Source of the DNA: Heterostelium multicystogenum
Lineage: Eukaryota; Evosea; Eumycetozoa; Acytosteliales; Acytosteliaceae
Direction: 5' to 3'
NCBI GenBank assembly: GCA_003667245.1
Contig: RCNN01000023.1
Coordinates: 122,629 to 186,628, forward strand
DNA length: 64,000 nucleotides
Shown here piece by piece: positions 30,937 to 41,236 of this stretch. Every line of letters begins with the position of its first letter. Within the stretch, counting starts at the first letter, position 1. A program made the position numbers and the translations under genes. The notes beneath the pieces were generated by a model. The model did no database searches, had not been told where the DNA came from, and saw nothing but the letters and a program-made list of their open reading frames with translations.

Positions 30937-32314
30937 ATGGATCAGATTATCGATCTTCTGACAGGCTATCTTGAGCAGCCTTTCGATGATCAAACCGATA
31001 GCTCAATGATAAACAAACTCAGCCTATGATATATTGTTGGCACCACTCAAGGTCTCTACATTGGACCAAGTCTCGGCAATTGCAACCAATCTACTCAAGA
31101 ATGAACCAATCATGCAATTGATCATCAAGAAGATATGCTCCAAGGGTTTTGCTCAAACAGTAAGCTATTATAACCTAAAGAACATTTATCATGTAAACTT
31201 ATTAAATATTCAATCAATTGGTTGGCATCTTTCGTTTAGAAGAATGAATTGCTTTGCCAATGGTTTTATACATGGTATAATTTAGACTCGGATACTGCAA
31301 AGAAGTTTGTGCTGTCATTTATACCTGCTTTTTTCTGGGTGTTCTTGTATGGTCCAAGTCCAACTACACACATCGGAATAAGAGACATGCTTGATTGGTA
31401 TATATAACAATGAATTGGTCGATCGCGAGGGTAATGACAGTGTTTTCCACCCAGTATCGGCTACCATGCCTTCTTTTATATTCAAGTCTGTCGTGCCAGA
31501 CTCGGAATCATTATTAACTGAATCGAACTTGAAGCAAATGAATATTCAATCTAGTCCTATTGTGGTGGAGCGTGCACTCACAAGAATCGACGCAGTAACT
31601 ACTGCCAATCGAACACAGATACTGCGGACAGTTATTAAAGTATACAATGCGAACCTTACATATATGCCAGAGATATCGAGAACCATGTATTGTGAAATGT
31701 GTATCCGTGTCTCAGCAACTGGATACCCATTCCTGCCATTGGCACAAGACTCGCCATCGCAACATCACGAACTAAAGAATAATGAACAGAGTACTAGCAG
31801 CCTCGCAAGCATGTTGAAATCAAGCGAAGCAGCCTTTGAGGAACCCAATCCACTGACACAATCGGATATTCTCATCGAAAGACAGAAAAAAGAGAGAGAT
31901 TCGAGAAAGCAGTTTAGAATGACATCATATTTGGAGTTGGACTATCATCTACACACCCATCATAGCCACCTCGGTGTTGTCAATGGTCATAGTCATGGAC
32001 ATGCTCATGTTCATAGTCATAGCCATAGTCATACAAATGGTATCAATGGAATCAATCACCACATACCTGCAGTGTCAAACAGCAAAATAGTTAAAAGATT
32101 ATATATTACAGAGAGTGTTTACAGAGAGCTGATCACTGGTTTGACCTACTGTGCATTTCAGGAGTCAACCAAATCAATGGCAACCATTGCTCTTAAATCG
32201 ATAAACCAGAGAGCAAGCCACGATCTCGTGCCTGAGATCATGTTATACTCAAACTCTGTTATAAATGTATTACAACATCAACACCAAAACCAAAACCAAA
32301 TCCAAGACAACTAA
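30937..32314 (+). CDS. FAM126/hyccin homologue (PI4K complex subunit)
   Basis: Starts at ATG 30937 (MDQIIDLLTGYL). One intron (31160-31239, after CSKGFAQT) precedes WFYTWYNLD, FVLSFIPAFFWVFLYGP, then IGIYNNELVDREG and FRIPS-like ATMPSFIFKS. Next come ALTRIDAVTTANRTQILRTV and MYCEMCIRVSATGYPFLP, the blocks conserved in FAM126/hyccin. FAM126 stabilises the TTC7-EFR3-PI4KIIIalpha complex that makes PI4P at the plasma membrane. The C-terminal half contains a His-rich insert (about 31951-32031; HSHGHAHVHSHSHSH). Two frame slips, near 31023 and near 31380-31392, must be bridged. Human FAM126 is about 520 residues with a disordered tail; this copy is about 430. Confidence 0.88.
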
Positions 32315-32415
32315 ACTCCTACTACTATTCTGTTGAAATCATAGTATAGTATTTCTAAATAAATAAACAACAATCTAAACTATCAAACTATAAGTAAATG
32401 TATAACCCTGCAAAG

Positions 32416-33822
32416 CTAGAGTGCAGAGTTTATTAGGTTGTTATTACAAGGATTATTTACAATTAAACCATCACTGTTCAGAATGATGGGCTTTGTTGGC
32501 GATGATGTGAGTATCGGTATGCTGTTATTGCTGGAAGATAGGATGGTTGCGGGCGCTTTGCTAATTGGAATTGGTTCGGTGACACTGTGTGAAGGTGAGT
32601 GTCCGGCGGCAGCACATTGTTGTTCGGTATACTCTTTCAACGCTTTTGAGAATCCAAAATTAGGTTGGATGATTCCACGTCTTTCTTTTACGTATTTTCT
32701 TGCATCTGCATAGGTATATCCAAGCTCTTTAATGAGATAGGCAATAACTGCAGTTGTACTTCTACTGACACCCATTGCGCAGTGCACCAAACAACGTCCA
32801 TTGTGCTTCTTACAATCATTAATGAAATCGATTACCGGTTGGAAATGTTTGGCAATGTCAGCACGGAAATTATCTTCGAGATCCGCTCTATAATATTTAA
32901 AGAAATGTGGATAGCAATCCTCAAGCTCAACTGCCATATTAACTATATGTGTAATTTCTTCATGAAATAGTACCTATTAATAGTCAATCTCCAAAATCCA
33001 TTGATTGCCCTATACATACTCAAATTCTTTAGTTGCTTGATGTTGGATGCTGATTCATATGCACCGAGATAAAGGAAGTTTTCTATGATCTCTGAAGGAT
33101 ACAGCGCAAGCTCCAGTGCTGATTTGGTTGGGGTAGAAGAGCTAGGGCAAAGGAATGGATATTTCTCATAGAATGGCTTGAATCCATCTCGGTAGATGGT
33201 AATACAGGTTCTCTTGGAACGAGATAGCATAAAGTGCAAAACGAAATTGTCCCAACGATCAGTGTCGAGGTTGAAAGGATGGTGATCGAGCACGCTGTGG
33301 TGGTCAAGGCTCTTTTGATCGAGCTTGAAGTGAAACTCTGCATCGGTATAAACAATAACACGCTGTGAGGTGATGTTCCAGTACTTAACACCAGTATGTG
33401 TACTTATGTACTTAGTCAGATTGAACTTGTCGTCGTCAAAGTGCTCCGAATCTTTGAAAGGTGGTGGCAAATTTACAGCAGTGCTGATATGCGATGCGTT
33501 CCATTGTGCGGATGTACGGAGATCAATGACTAACTTTGAGAATGATATATCTTGAAGTGCATTGTACATCTGTGTATTTGTATCCAGGTACGTCAAATGG
33601 TAGTCGGAGTCTTCTACACCGTGGGTAGGCTGAGCGATCAGATCTCTTTGTCTTCCGGTCCACGGTTGAAATAAAAAATGTGTTGTTACATGTGGTGCTG
33701 GAGGTGGCGGAGGAGGTGGTGGTGCAAAATGCGATATTATATTCGGTTCATCTGAATTCGATTGTGGTATACATATTAATTCTTCGTCGTCTTTCAATTT
33801 TAATTCGCCACCAACATCCATT
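32416..33822 (-). CDS. rhodanese-domain dual-specificity phosphatase
   Basis: Starts at ATG 33822 (MDVGGELKLKDDEEL). A Pro run (PPPPPPPPAPH) is followed by a rhodanese/CDC25-like domain (SFSKLVIDLRTSAQWNASHI ... RVIVYTDAEF ... TCITIYRDGF). That loop lacks the catalytic Cys, as in MAP-kinase phosphatases, where the domain docks the MAPK. After a short intron region (about 32945-33010) the DUSP domain follows: ITHIVNMAVELEDCYPHFFKYY, the active site VHCAMGVSRSTT (H-C-x5-R-S), and NFGFSKALKEYE-type helix LKEYTEQQ. The general acid Asp lies in DLEDN. D. discoideum has annotated rhodanese-domain DUSPs of this layout. The Ser/Pro-rich tail is not conserved. The exact splice near 32950-32990 is unresolved. 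Confidence 0.9.
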
Positions 33823-34565
33823 TTAATTTTAAATACAAAACTATATAATATTACAAGAATAATAAGATAATAATAATAATAATAATAATATAATAATAAT
33901 AATAATAATAGAAATAAGATGATAATAAATAAAAAATGTAGATAGTATAAATATGTTTTCTTTTCTATCAATCGAATCTTATATCTAATATGAAAAATAA
34001 AAAGAAACAGAATTATAAATAAATTCGTTGAAATTTACAACTAATTTTGGGAAAAATTAAAAGGTAATTAATTAATAAGATATATATAAAATTGGGTTCT
34101 ATCGGTTTGAAAGCTATTATTTTACTTTGTTGGCTTTACTTTCGATGAAAGTGATTGAAATTACCAATACTTTGATAAATAAGACAAATAAAAAAAATAT
34201 GATACAAGATTCAGTAAAACTGATATCTATCTATCTATCTATATATCCAAACCAATAAAACTAAGATGAAAATGGTGAATCTTGAAAAAACATATTACTC
34301 TTGTTAAGTAATTGGTTGATCAATTTAATCATATGACAGTCTGATGATTGTTGGTTTCACACAACATTAGGAAGGACAGTGAGAAAAATAAATAAAAATT
34401 AAAAAAAAATGAAAATTTCAAAAATAATGCTGTGGTGCTATCCCTTTTCTCAAGTGAAGTTGGAATTAAGCTTGTATCCTTTATCTGTTTATTGATATAT
34501 CTTAACGTAGCGTTAGAGAATCTCAGTCGTTTAGAGGTATCCTTGGGTTTATATAGCAGTAGAAG
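33823..34565. promoter_or_regulatory. divergent intergenic region (DUSP / eIF3k)
   Basis: About 740 bp between divergent genes. It has TAA/ATA repeats at about 33868-33912 and an ATCT repeat at 34226-34245. No gene supported; the plus frame at 34432-34665 overlaps the eIF3k start in another phase. Confidence 0.5.
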
Positions 34566-35798
34566 ATGTCAGACACCGAACAGGAACAAATTCAACAGGA
34601 TGATCACAACCAGTTGCTCGACATTGACTTGTCGACTCTCAGCACACCAGAGAAGATGGAGTTGATCACCAACATTATTGCCGACTCTTACAATATTAAT
34701 ATTGCACAGAAACTAGAGCAATTCCTCGACATTCAAATTAATGAGAACATCTATCACTTCCAAGCCAACTCAACATTGCTCAAGCTCTATCAATTCAATC
34801 CAACTGCACTCAACAAAGATTATATTGCAAAGATGTTAGCAAAGGCCTTGATGAATTTACCATCAAATGACTTTTTATTCTTATCATATATGATTCCTTT
34901 CTCAATGGTATGTTATCATAATCAAGAATACTATTATTAATCGGTTACTAATATAAATATTATTATTTATTTATTATTTTAAATAAATAAATATCGAAAT
35001 ATTATAGCAAAAGGAAGAACCATTATTAAAGTTATTCGTATTGAACAATTTGCTCGAGACATGTAAATTTAAGGAGGCTTGGGAACATATTCAAACTCAT
35101 CAAGCTTTCTTCTCTGTTATTCCAAATTTCATCGATAGCGTTAGAAATTGTAGGTCAAACTAAATAGTGACATAATGAGAATATATATAGAATAGATAGA
35201 AGGAAGATAGATCATATACAGAATATACGATCAATAGCAGACAATTATATTTGAAGATATATTGAAGACAGAGATAAATTGTCAGTAGATAGATAAAAGA
35301 TAAATCTCGATGAGACAGACAGTGATATATTATAAGGATAAAATAAGATTATTATAGTAAAGTGACATTCATGAATGAAGATCTAAGATTGACTGATCAG
35401 ATATGTTAGACAGACAATAACACAGCTACAATAAGAATTAGATATTTAACATGTGAGCTAGTTACTAATTGGTTATCTTTATTCTCATATTTATAGTCGT
35501 TTCAAGTGTTTTATCAATTACCTACCAAAACATTACAGTTTCAATGTTGGTCGAATTATTGAATATCCAACAAGGTGGATTAGATGAGTTTATGTCAACA
35601 AAGCCATCATGGAAATCGAATGGTACCACTGTATCTTTACAAAGCGATAGCGTCAAGCAAAAGAAATCTGACATCTTTACTTTCGATCGTATGTATCTCA
35701 CTCACACACTTTCTTTTATAATCTAATGTACAATCTCAACTTACACATCGTTCAACCATTTAGAATTGTCTCGAATCTTGCCAACCATGATGAAATAA
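34566..35798 (+). CDS. eif3K: eukaryotic translation initiation factor 3 subunit K
   Basis: Four exons that join in phase with consensus GT..AG introns: 34566-34907, 35008-35149, 35497-35688 and 35764-35798, giving about 236 residues (human eIF3k 218). Conserved blocks in order: YHFQANSTLLKLYQFNP, MLAKALMNLPSNDF, LLKLFVLNNLLETCKFKEAW, FIDSVRNFVSSVLSITYQNI and FDQLSRILPTMMK at the end. These match human YDLEANLAVLKLYQFNP, LLKALTNLP, LGDLLETCHF and SVRKF....GITYQHI. eIF3k is a PCI/HAM-type subunit of the eIF3 complex that binds the 40S ribosome during initiation. No frame slips. The second intron (35150-35496, 347 nt) is long for this window and is rich in GATA/GACAGA purine repeats. Confidence 0.96.
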
Positions 35799-36029
35799 GT
35801 AAAGTTAAAGAAACATAAATAAAGATAAAAAAGGTGGATCTCAGTTCAACCAATAAAATAGAAAGATAGATTAGACTGATAATAAGTTAACCTTTATTAT
35901 CATGATAACAGTCAGTAACATAAAGTTATCAAGCATATTATTATTATTGTTATGGTAATATATATATTATATATTATATATATATAAATATATCATAAAT
36001 ATGTATTTATTTGTTTTTTATATATAAGT

Positions 36030-38012
36030 TTAAATTACATTTACACTTTTTTTATTGTGGTTTCTAAGGGTGCTCTTTTCATTGTCTTTCTTAAACAGTT
36101 TGTGTGCCAAGTCTACTACTTTCTTATCTAGTGGTTTAAGCATGAAATCATCGCAGCCCGCTTCGAGACGCACTTTTTGTGACCCTCTTCGGTGTCTGCG
36201 GTCTGCATGATGACTGGTGTTCGCTTTAGTCCTTTTTCTCTTTCGTAATCTCTTATCAACATGGTTGCTGTTAATCCATCCATGATTGGCATAATGATAT
36301 CCATAAGGATCAGCTCATATTAGGATTCGATTTATACATGTCCAACGCCATCTGTCCGTTGGATGCAACTTCCACTTCGAAATTGTTTCTCGTCATAATC
36401 TTTGTAATTAATGTCACTTGCATTGCATTATCTTCAACCAATAACACCAATGGTCTATGTTTAACTGAGTTTGAACAGTTTGATTAGTATTGTTGTTGAA
36501 GAAGCAGTATTTTTTATATAATAATTTACCTTTAATCAATAATCTATTGCAACCAATGATTCCTAACGAAGTTAGATCGCTTAGTCCACCAGTAAGAGTT
36601 GCAACACCAGTGTCAGTGAGATTTGAGTTGAAATTTAAATTTAATTCTTTGTGATTTGTGTAAGATTCTTGAGGTGTTCTAATGCCTCATCGGTTAAAGC
36701 TGTGCACATTGAGAGATCCAAGGCTGTGAGTGATGTCAATTTGCTTATATAGGCTGCACCGACATCGGTAAAAGAGTTGCTTATGAGTGTGAGAGTTTTG
36801 AGTTCCGTCAACTCACTAAATATATGCCATCTCCTGGTCCTCTATGCCACAGTCAGATGCCTGAAGTGTCTGTAGTTTCGAATAGCTGCTGTATATGCTG
36901 AAATCCGGCGCTTGTGATATTTCGACACTCCACTTATATCGAGATCTGTCAGTGTGGAGATGGAGCTGATTATGCTGGATACCGGCTGCATTGATGCCAC
37001 TGTTGTTGCTAATGTCGAGCTGAGTAAGTGATCGCAGTTGCTTCAGTGCCGCACATTAGAACATTGGTGAGTTTGATAGATGAAATATTTAGAGATTCCA
37101 GATGAGGAAATTGTGAGAGTAATTCCAGACACTTGGCAATATCAATATTAAGGCAGCCCTGCAGGTTGACTTTCTGTAGTGGTACTTCGTTTTCCACCAA
37201 TTTTTGCTAATCCTCCTCCATGTATCGAATCACAGTAACTAATATCGAGTGAATTCAGATGGCGCAGATGGTGCGAGGTTTCGCAATTCCTTCGTCTGTA
37301 ATCATGGTGTTCTTTGAAAGATTAATTGTCACTAGTGTGCTACTCATTGCACCTTTCGTAATAGATAGCCAATCGTCATATATCTGCACCTCTTTGCCCA
37401 GGAAATCCAACTTTGTCAACTTTGAATTTCTTAAAGAGTGCAAGTGTCTTTGGGTTAAGAAGTTTCGATCTTTGGAATATTGATATCAGAGTCTGACACA
37501 AATCATCCGGTAGCTTCTCCAGTGTTTTCTATTTTATCTATATCCCTTTACCAACGCACCAAAGCAAATATCTATCAGACGATAGACTCTTTTTCCACCT
37601 CCAACTATTGCTGTTTTTGGATATTGCTGCTGATTCATCTTTTTTCTGAAATTTTGTAGCTGTCTGTTGTTGAGCTGGTTGTTCTGAAGTAATTGTGTTA
37701 GCATTGCTATTTGATTTTCCATTATGTTTGTCTTGATATTCTGTTTGTTCTATCTTTCTTTTATTAAAGTTGCTATTTAAATTAATTACTATATCGGTAT
37801 TATTATTATTATTATTGGTAGAAGTTGTGGTTGTTGAAGTTGAGTTTATTTGTGGTTGTTGCTGTAGGGGTACTGAATTATTATTATTATTACTACTATT
37901 ATTATATACACATCGTTTTTTCTATAGAACTATTATTATTAATGCTGAGGCTTTCCCCATATTCTGTATTAACTTCAACATTCACAGTGATATTAGGATT
38001 GATGTTATCCAT
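36030..38012 (-). CDS. leucine-rich-repeat protein with C-terminal response-regulator receiver domain
   Basis: The likely start is ATG 38012 (MDNINPNITVNVEVNTEYGE), then an Asn/Gln/Thr low-complexity region and MLTQLLQNNQLNNRQLQNF. LRRs of the RNI/cysteine-containing type follow (TLVTINLSKNTMITDEGI, FPHLESLNISSIKLTN, LKTLTLISNSFTDVGAAYI, LTALDLSMCTALTDEAL). After a short intron (about 36462-36530) comes a receiver domain: VLLVEDNAMQ (acidic pocket), ELILMDIIMP with the phospho-acceptor Asp, PVIMQTADTEEGHKK with the conserved Thr, and DDFMLKPLDKK with the conserved Lys. The frame must be bridged at several points, e.g. near 36315 and at the T5 run 36174-36178, both single-base. Receiver domains take phosphate from histidine kinases, directly or via RdeA in Dictyostelium. 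The fusion to LRRs is unusual. Function is unknown. Confidence 0.75.
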
Positions 38013-38301
38013 TCTATTCATTAGCTGAGTTGCGATGCAATAGTTAAAAAGAACAGTATTAGCTGAAATGCATAGAATAAATATTGAAAAAATATATTTA
38101 TAAACAACAAATTAGCTCTTTGTAGACATGTAATTGTAATTGACCAAATAAATCAATTATCAATATTTTAAATATATATGAAGGTTGGAGTAGAGTTTGC
38201 AGGAGAGTTTGGTTTGATAATTTAAATAACTAATCTAATTATGAATATAATGGCAATATTTGTTTGGTTGAGTTTGTTAATGAATTATTATTATTTTGGT
38301 T

Positions 38302-38332
<31 letters not shown>

Positions 38333-41236
38333 TTCAAGAGGGGTGAATGAGGTGTACCTCAATTATCGTTTAGTAATATATAAATATAATATGATTTTAG
38401 TTACTTGAATTTCTAAATAGGAGGTACTAATAGTGTGTTTCAGAGAGAAACACTATATGAAAAAAAAAAAATAAAAATAAAAATTTTTGTTTCCTATTCT
38501 GTAGGTGTTTTATTAGATACATATATAGGTTGTTGAATGTATGGGAGAAGGGGTTTTATTTCTAATGAAATGAATTAATTAGAGTTTGATCCACCTTTGT
38601 GAATTGCTTTTTTTTGTAATTTTGTTTGGCTGTCGAACTGGTGAATATTGGTTGTTTTTTTTGTATTTTTTGTATTTTTTTTTAAAATTAGTTTAGTCAG
38701 ATCCACCTTTGTGAATTTGATTTTGTTTGTGTTGTATCTTCGCGTTATCTAATTTCGTCACTATTTTAATTGAAATGAATCGATTGGGTTGAATTTATTT
38801 TGTTGCCAACAAGGTCCTAAATTAATTCGAATCAAATCAACAACTGTTGGGGTAAAGCTGAATTGGTTTTGTTTTTATTAAAAGTGTAACATGAGTGGAA
38901 TCGATGTTTTATTTTAGAAATAGAGTAATAAAAAGGGTTACTAGTAAGTTATAGTTCCTTTTGATATAGATAAATACATATATATAAATAATATAGAAGT
39001 TTAAGTTATAACTTGTTCTTTTCTTCCTATTTGATTATTGATAGTTGTTTTTGTTTGGTTTGGTTTGGTTGATTTTGGTTTGATGTTATTGGTTGGTGTT
39101 ACTGATAGTGAAAAGTGGTGGAGTGGTGGTAGTGGTGTTGGTGTTGGCGGTGAAAGTGCATAGGTACTTGGGTATATGGAACTCAGAAAAAAACAAAAAC
39201 AAAAAAAAAACAAATTACCAGCGAAGGTAGAGATAGACTGTAGTTTTTTGCAATATCTGATGAAAACACAGGTGTGTGTTACTGATAATACACAATTTAA
39301 TTTAGTTAGATATAGTGAGCGATCTCACTTTCTTTCTTTTTATATCCAATGTTTTGCAACAACAACACAGTTGGGATGTAAGAGAAGCAGATAGTGGTAC
39401 ACCAAGTATGTTTGCTGTTATTGACTAGTATAGCTTAAATAATAATAATAATAATAGATATGAAGTATTACCTTTATTAACTAGTGTAGATTAAAAAATC
39501 TACTTTTACTTCTACTTATATCTTGTTCTTGTTACACTCTTAAAATAACAACTAACTCTTAACTGAACTAAAATAGAATAAATTATATTATTTGATAAAT
39601 TTATTTTTATTTCTATTAGTTTCTAAAGAGTCAGTAGATCAACCAACAATCAACAATAATATCGATATAACACAACTACAACAACAACATAGTAATAAAA
39701 ACAATATTATTATTATTGATAAATTGTATAACAAATACAATAATATAAATATTTATGTATATAAATAATGAATAGTATAAAGGGTGTGGAATTAATTGAC
39801 TTATTATTACTTCAAATGGTAATATTTAATAAATAAATTATTTATAACATAATAAAATATACTTGGTTTATTAATAAGATTATAATGAATTCATAAATAA
39901 ATCAATGGGTTTGGTACAAAGTTGATTAACGAAAATATTTATTTTGTTTAATCTGTCTATCTGCCTGTTAAAATAATATCTCTATCTGCCTATTAAATTA
40001 ATAAATATTATTTTTAGATCTGGTTTATTTATTGTTTACTGTTACTTTTTCTACTTTCTTGTTATTATCTATTGTTTTATCATCTTTCAATCTATTAATT
40101 TGATGAGCAATAAATTTAACATAGATTCAAATGTTTATATTGCATGAAGAGTTACATACAAATGATAACATAATTAAGAATAATAATAATAATACAAGAA
40201 ATTATTATTAAACAATTAAATATTAGATGTGGCTGTATATATAGTTTGATTAATAATAAGTATTGGTTTCCTCTTGATAGATAAATGATAATGATAACTA
40301 GAACCAATCTTTTCTTTTGAGTGAATAGAATGTTAGATCTTCCCCCTTTTTCCATCCCCATACATAAACTAAGCATATCAAACAGGGATATTTCAAACAT
40401 CGATAGTCCAGTTAAATCAACAATCAAATCAAATACAATTCCCACACAATACATAGTGTTTTACTTACTTTCTTTCTTAATATTATAGAATAGCAGATGC
40501 TATACTTTACTTCCACTATACTTGCTGTCTTGCACTTAATTTAACTAACTTTAAACTAGTTGGAGCCAAAAGACATTTTAATATTCTTTAGCTCACCACT
40601 AATTCGAATTCACAACAATAGGAAGGACTGTCTCTCCAGTGTTGTGGGATATTTGTGTTTCTATATTTGTGTCGTAGAACCCAACCAACTATATAATAAT
40701 ATATGTATGTTTCTAATAATGAATATGATGATTAATATTCATATGAATAATACTGATGTATGCCTTCACCCTGCTACCACTCCTCTTACATCTACTTGAA
40801 TAAAAAAAAACAAACAATCAGCACAATCTGCCTTAAGCAAAAACCAAGATGATGAAGTGTTTGGTTGATTATTGGTGCTTACCTTTGAATCTATGAATCT
40901 AATTTATCATCTATTGTAATTGGGATTTCATAATTTAATGATCACTATATTACCTTTTTGCTTTGTCAAACATTTATCACAGATCTTTACAGATCTACAA
41001 TGCATTAGCTCAAACCACACAAAGTGTGATGATCGATTTTATAATATTGATTGGTGTACAAGTGTGAAGATGTGGGTTTAATTTTAGTTTTTTTTTTTGG
41101 CTGTTGTAAGGTGTCTTCTCTTGTGCTCTTCATTCGGCGAGAAGTTGGAGATCTTCCACGGTAAAATCTTGGTTTGGTTGTGGCTGTAACCCCTATCTTT
41201 TTCACATTTGTTCTTGAACGTTTAATTACAATGTTT
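38013..41236. other. intergenic, about 3.2 kb
   Basis: No gene supported on either strand. TTG repeat (38300-38334), A and T runs, a duplicated GATCCACCTTTGTGAATT (38588-38605 and 38700-38717), GT-rich tract (39110-39150), AAT units (39440-39455). The first part serves as promoter of the LRR-receiver gene; the last ~230 bp (41005-41236) is the 3' side of the USP5 gene. Confidence 0.55.
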
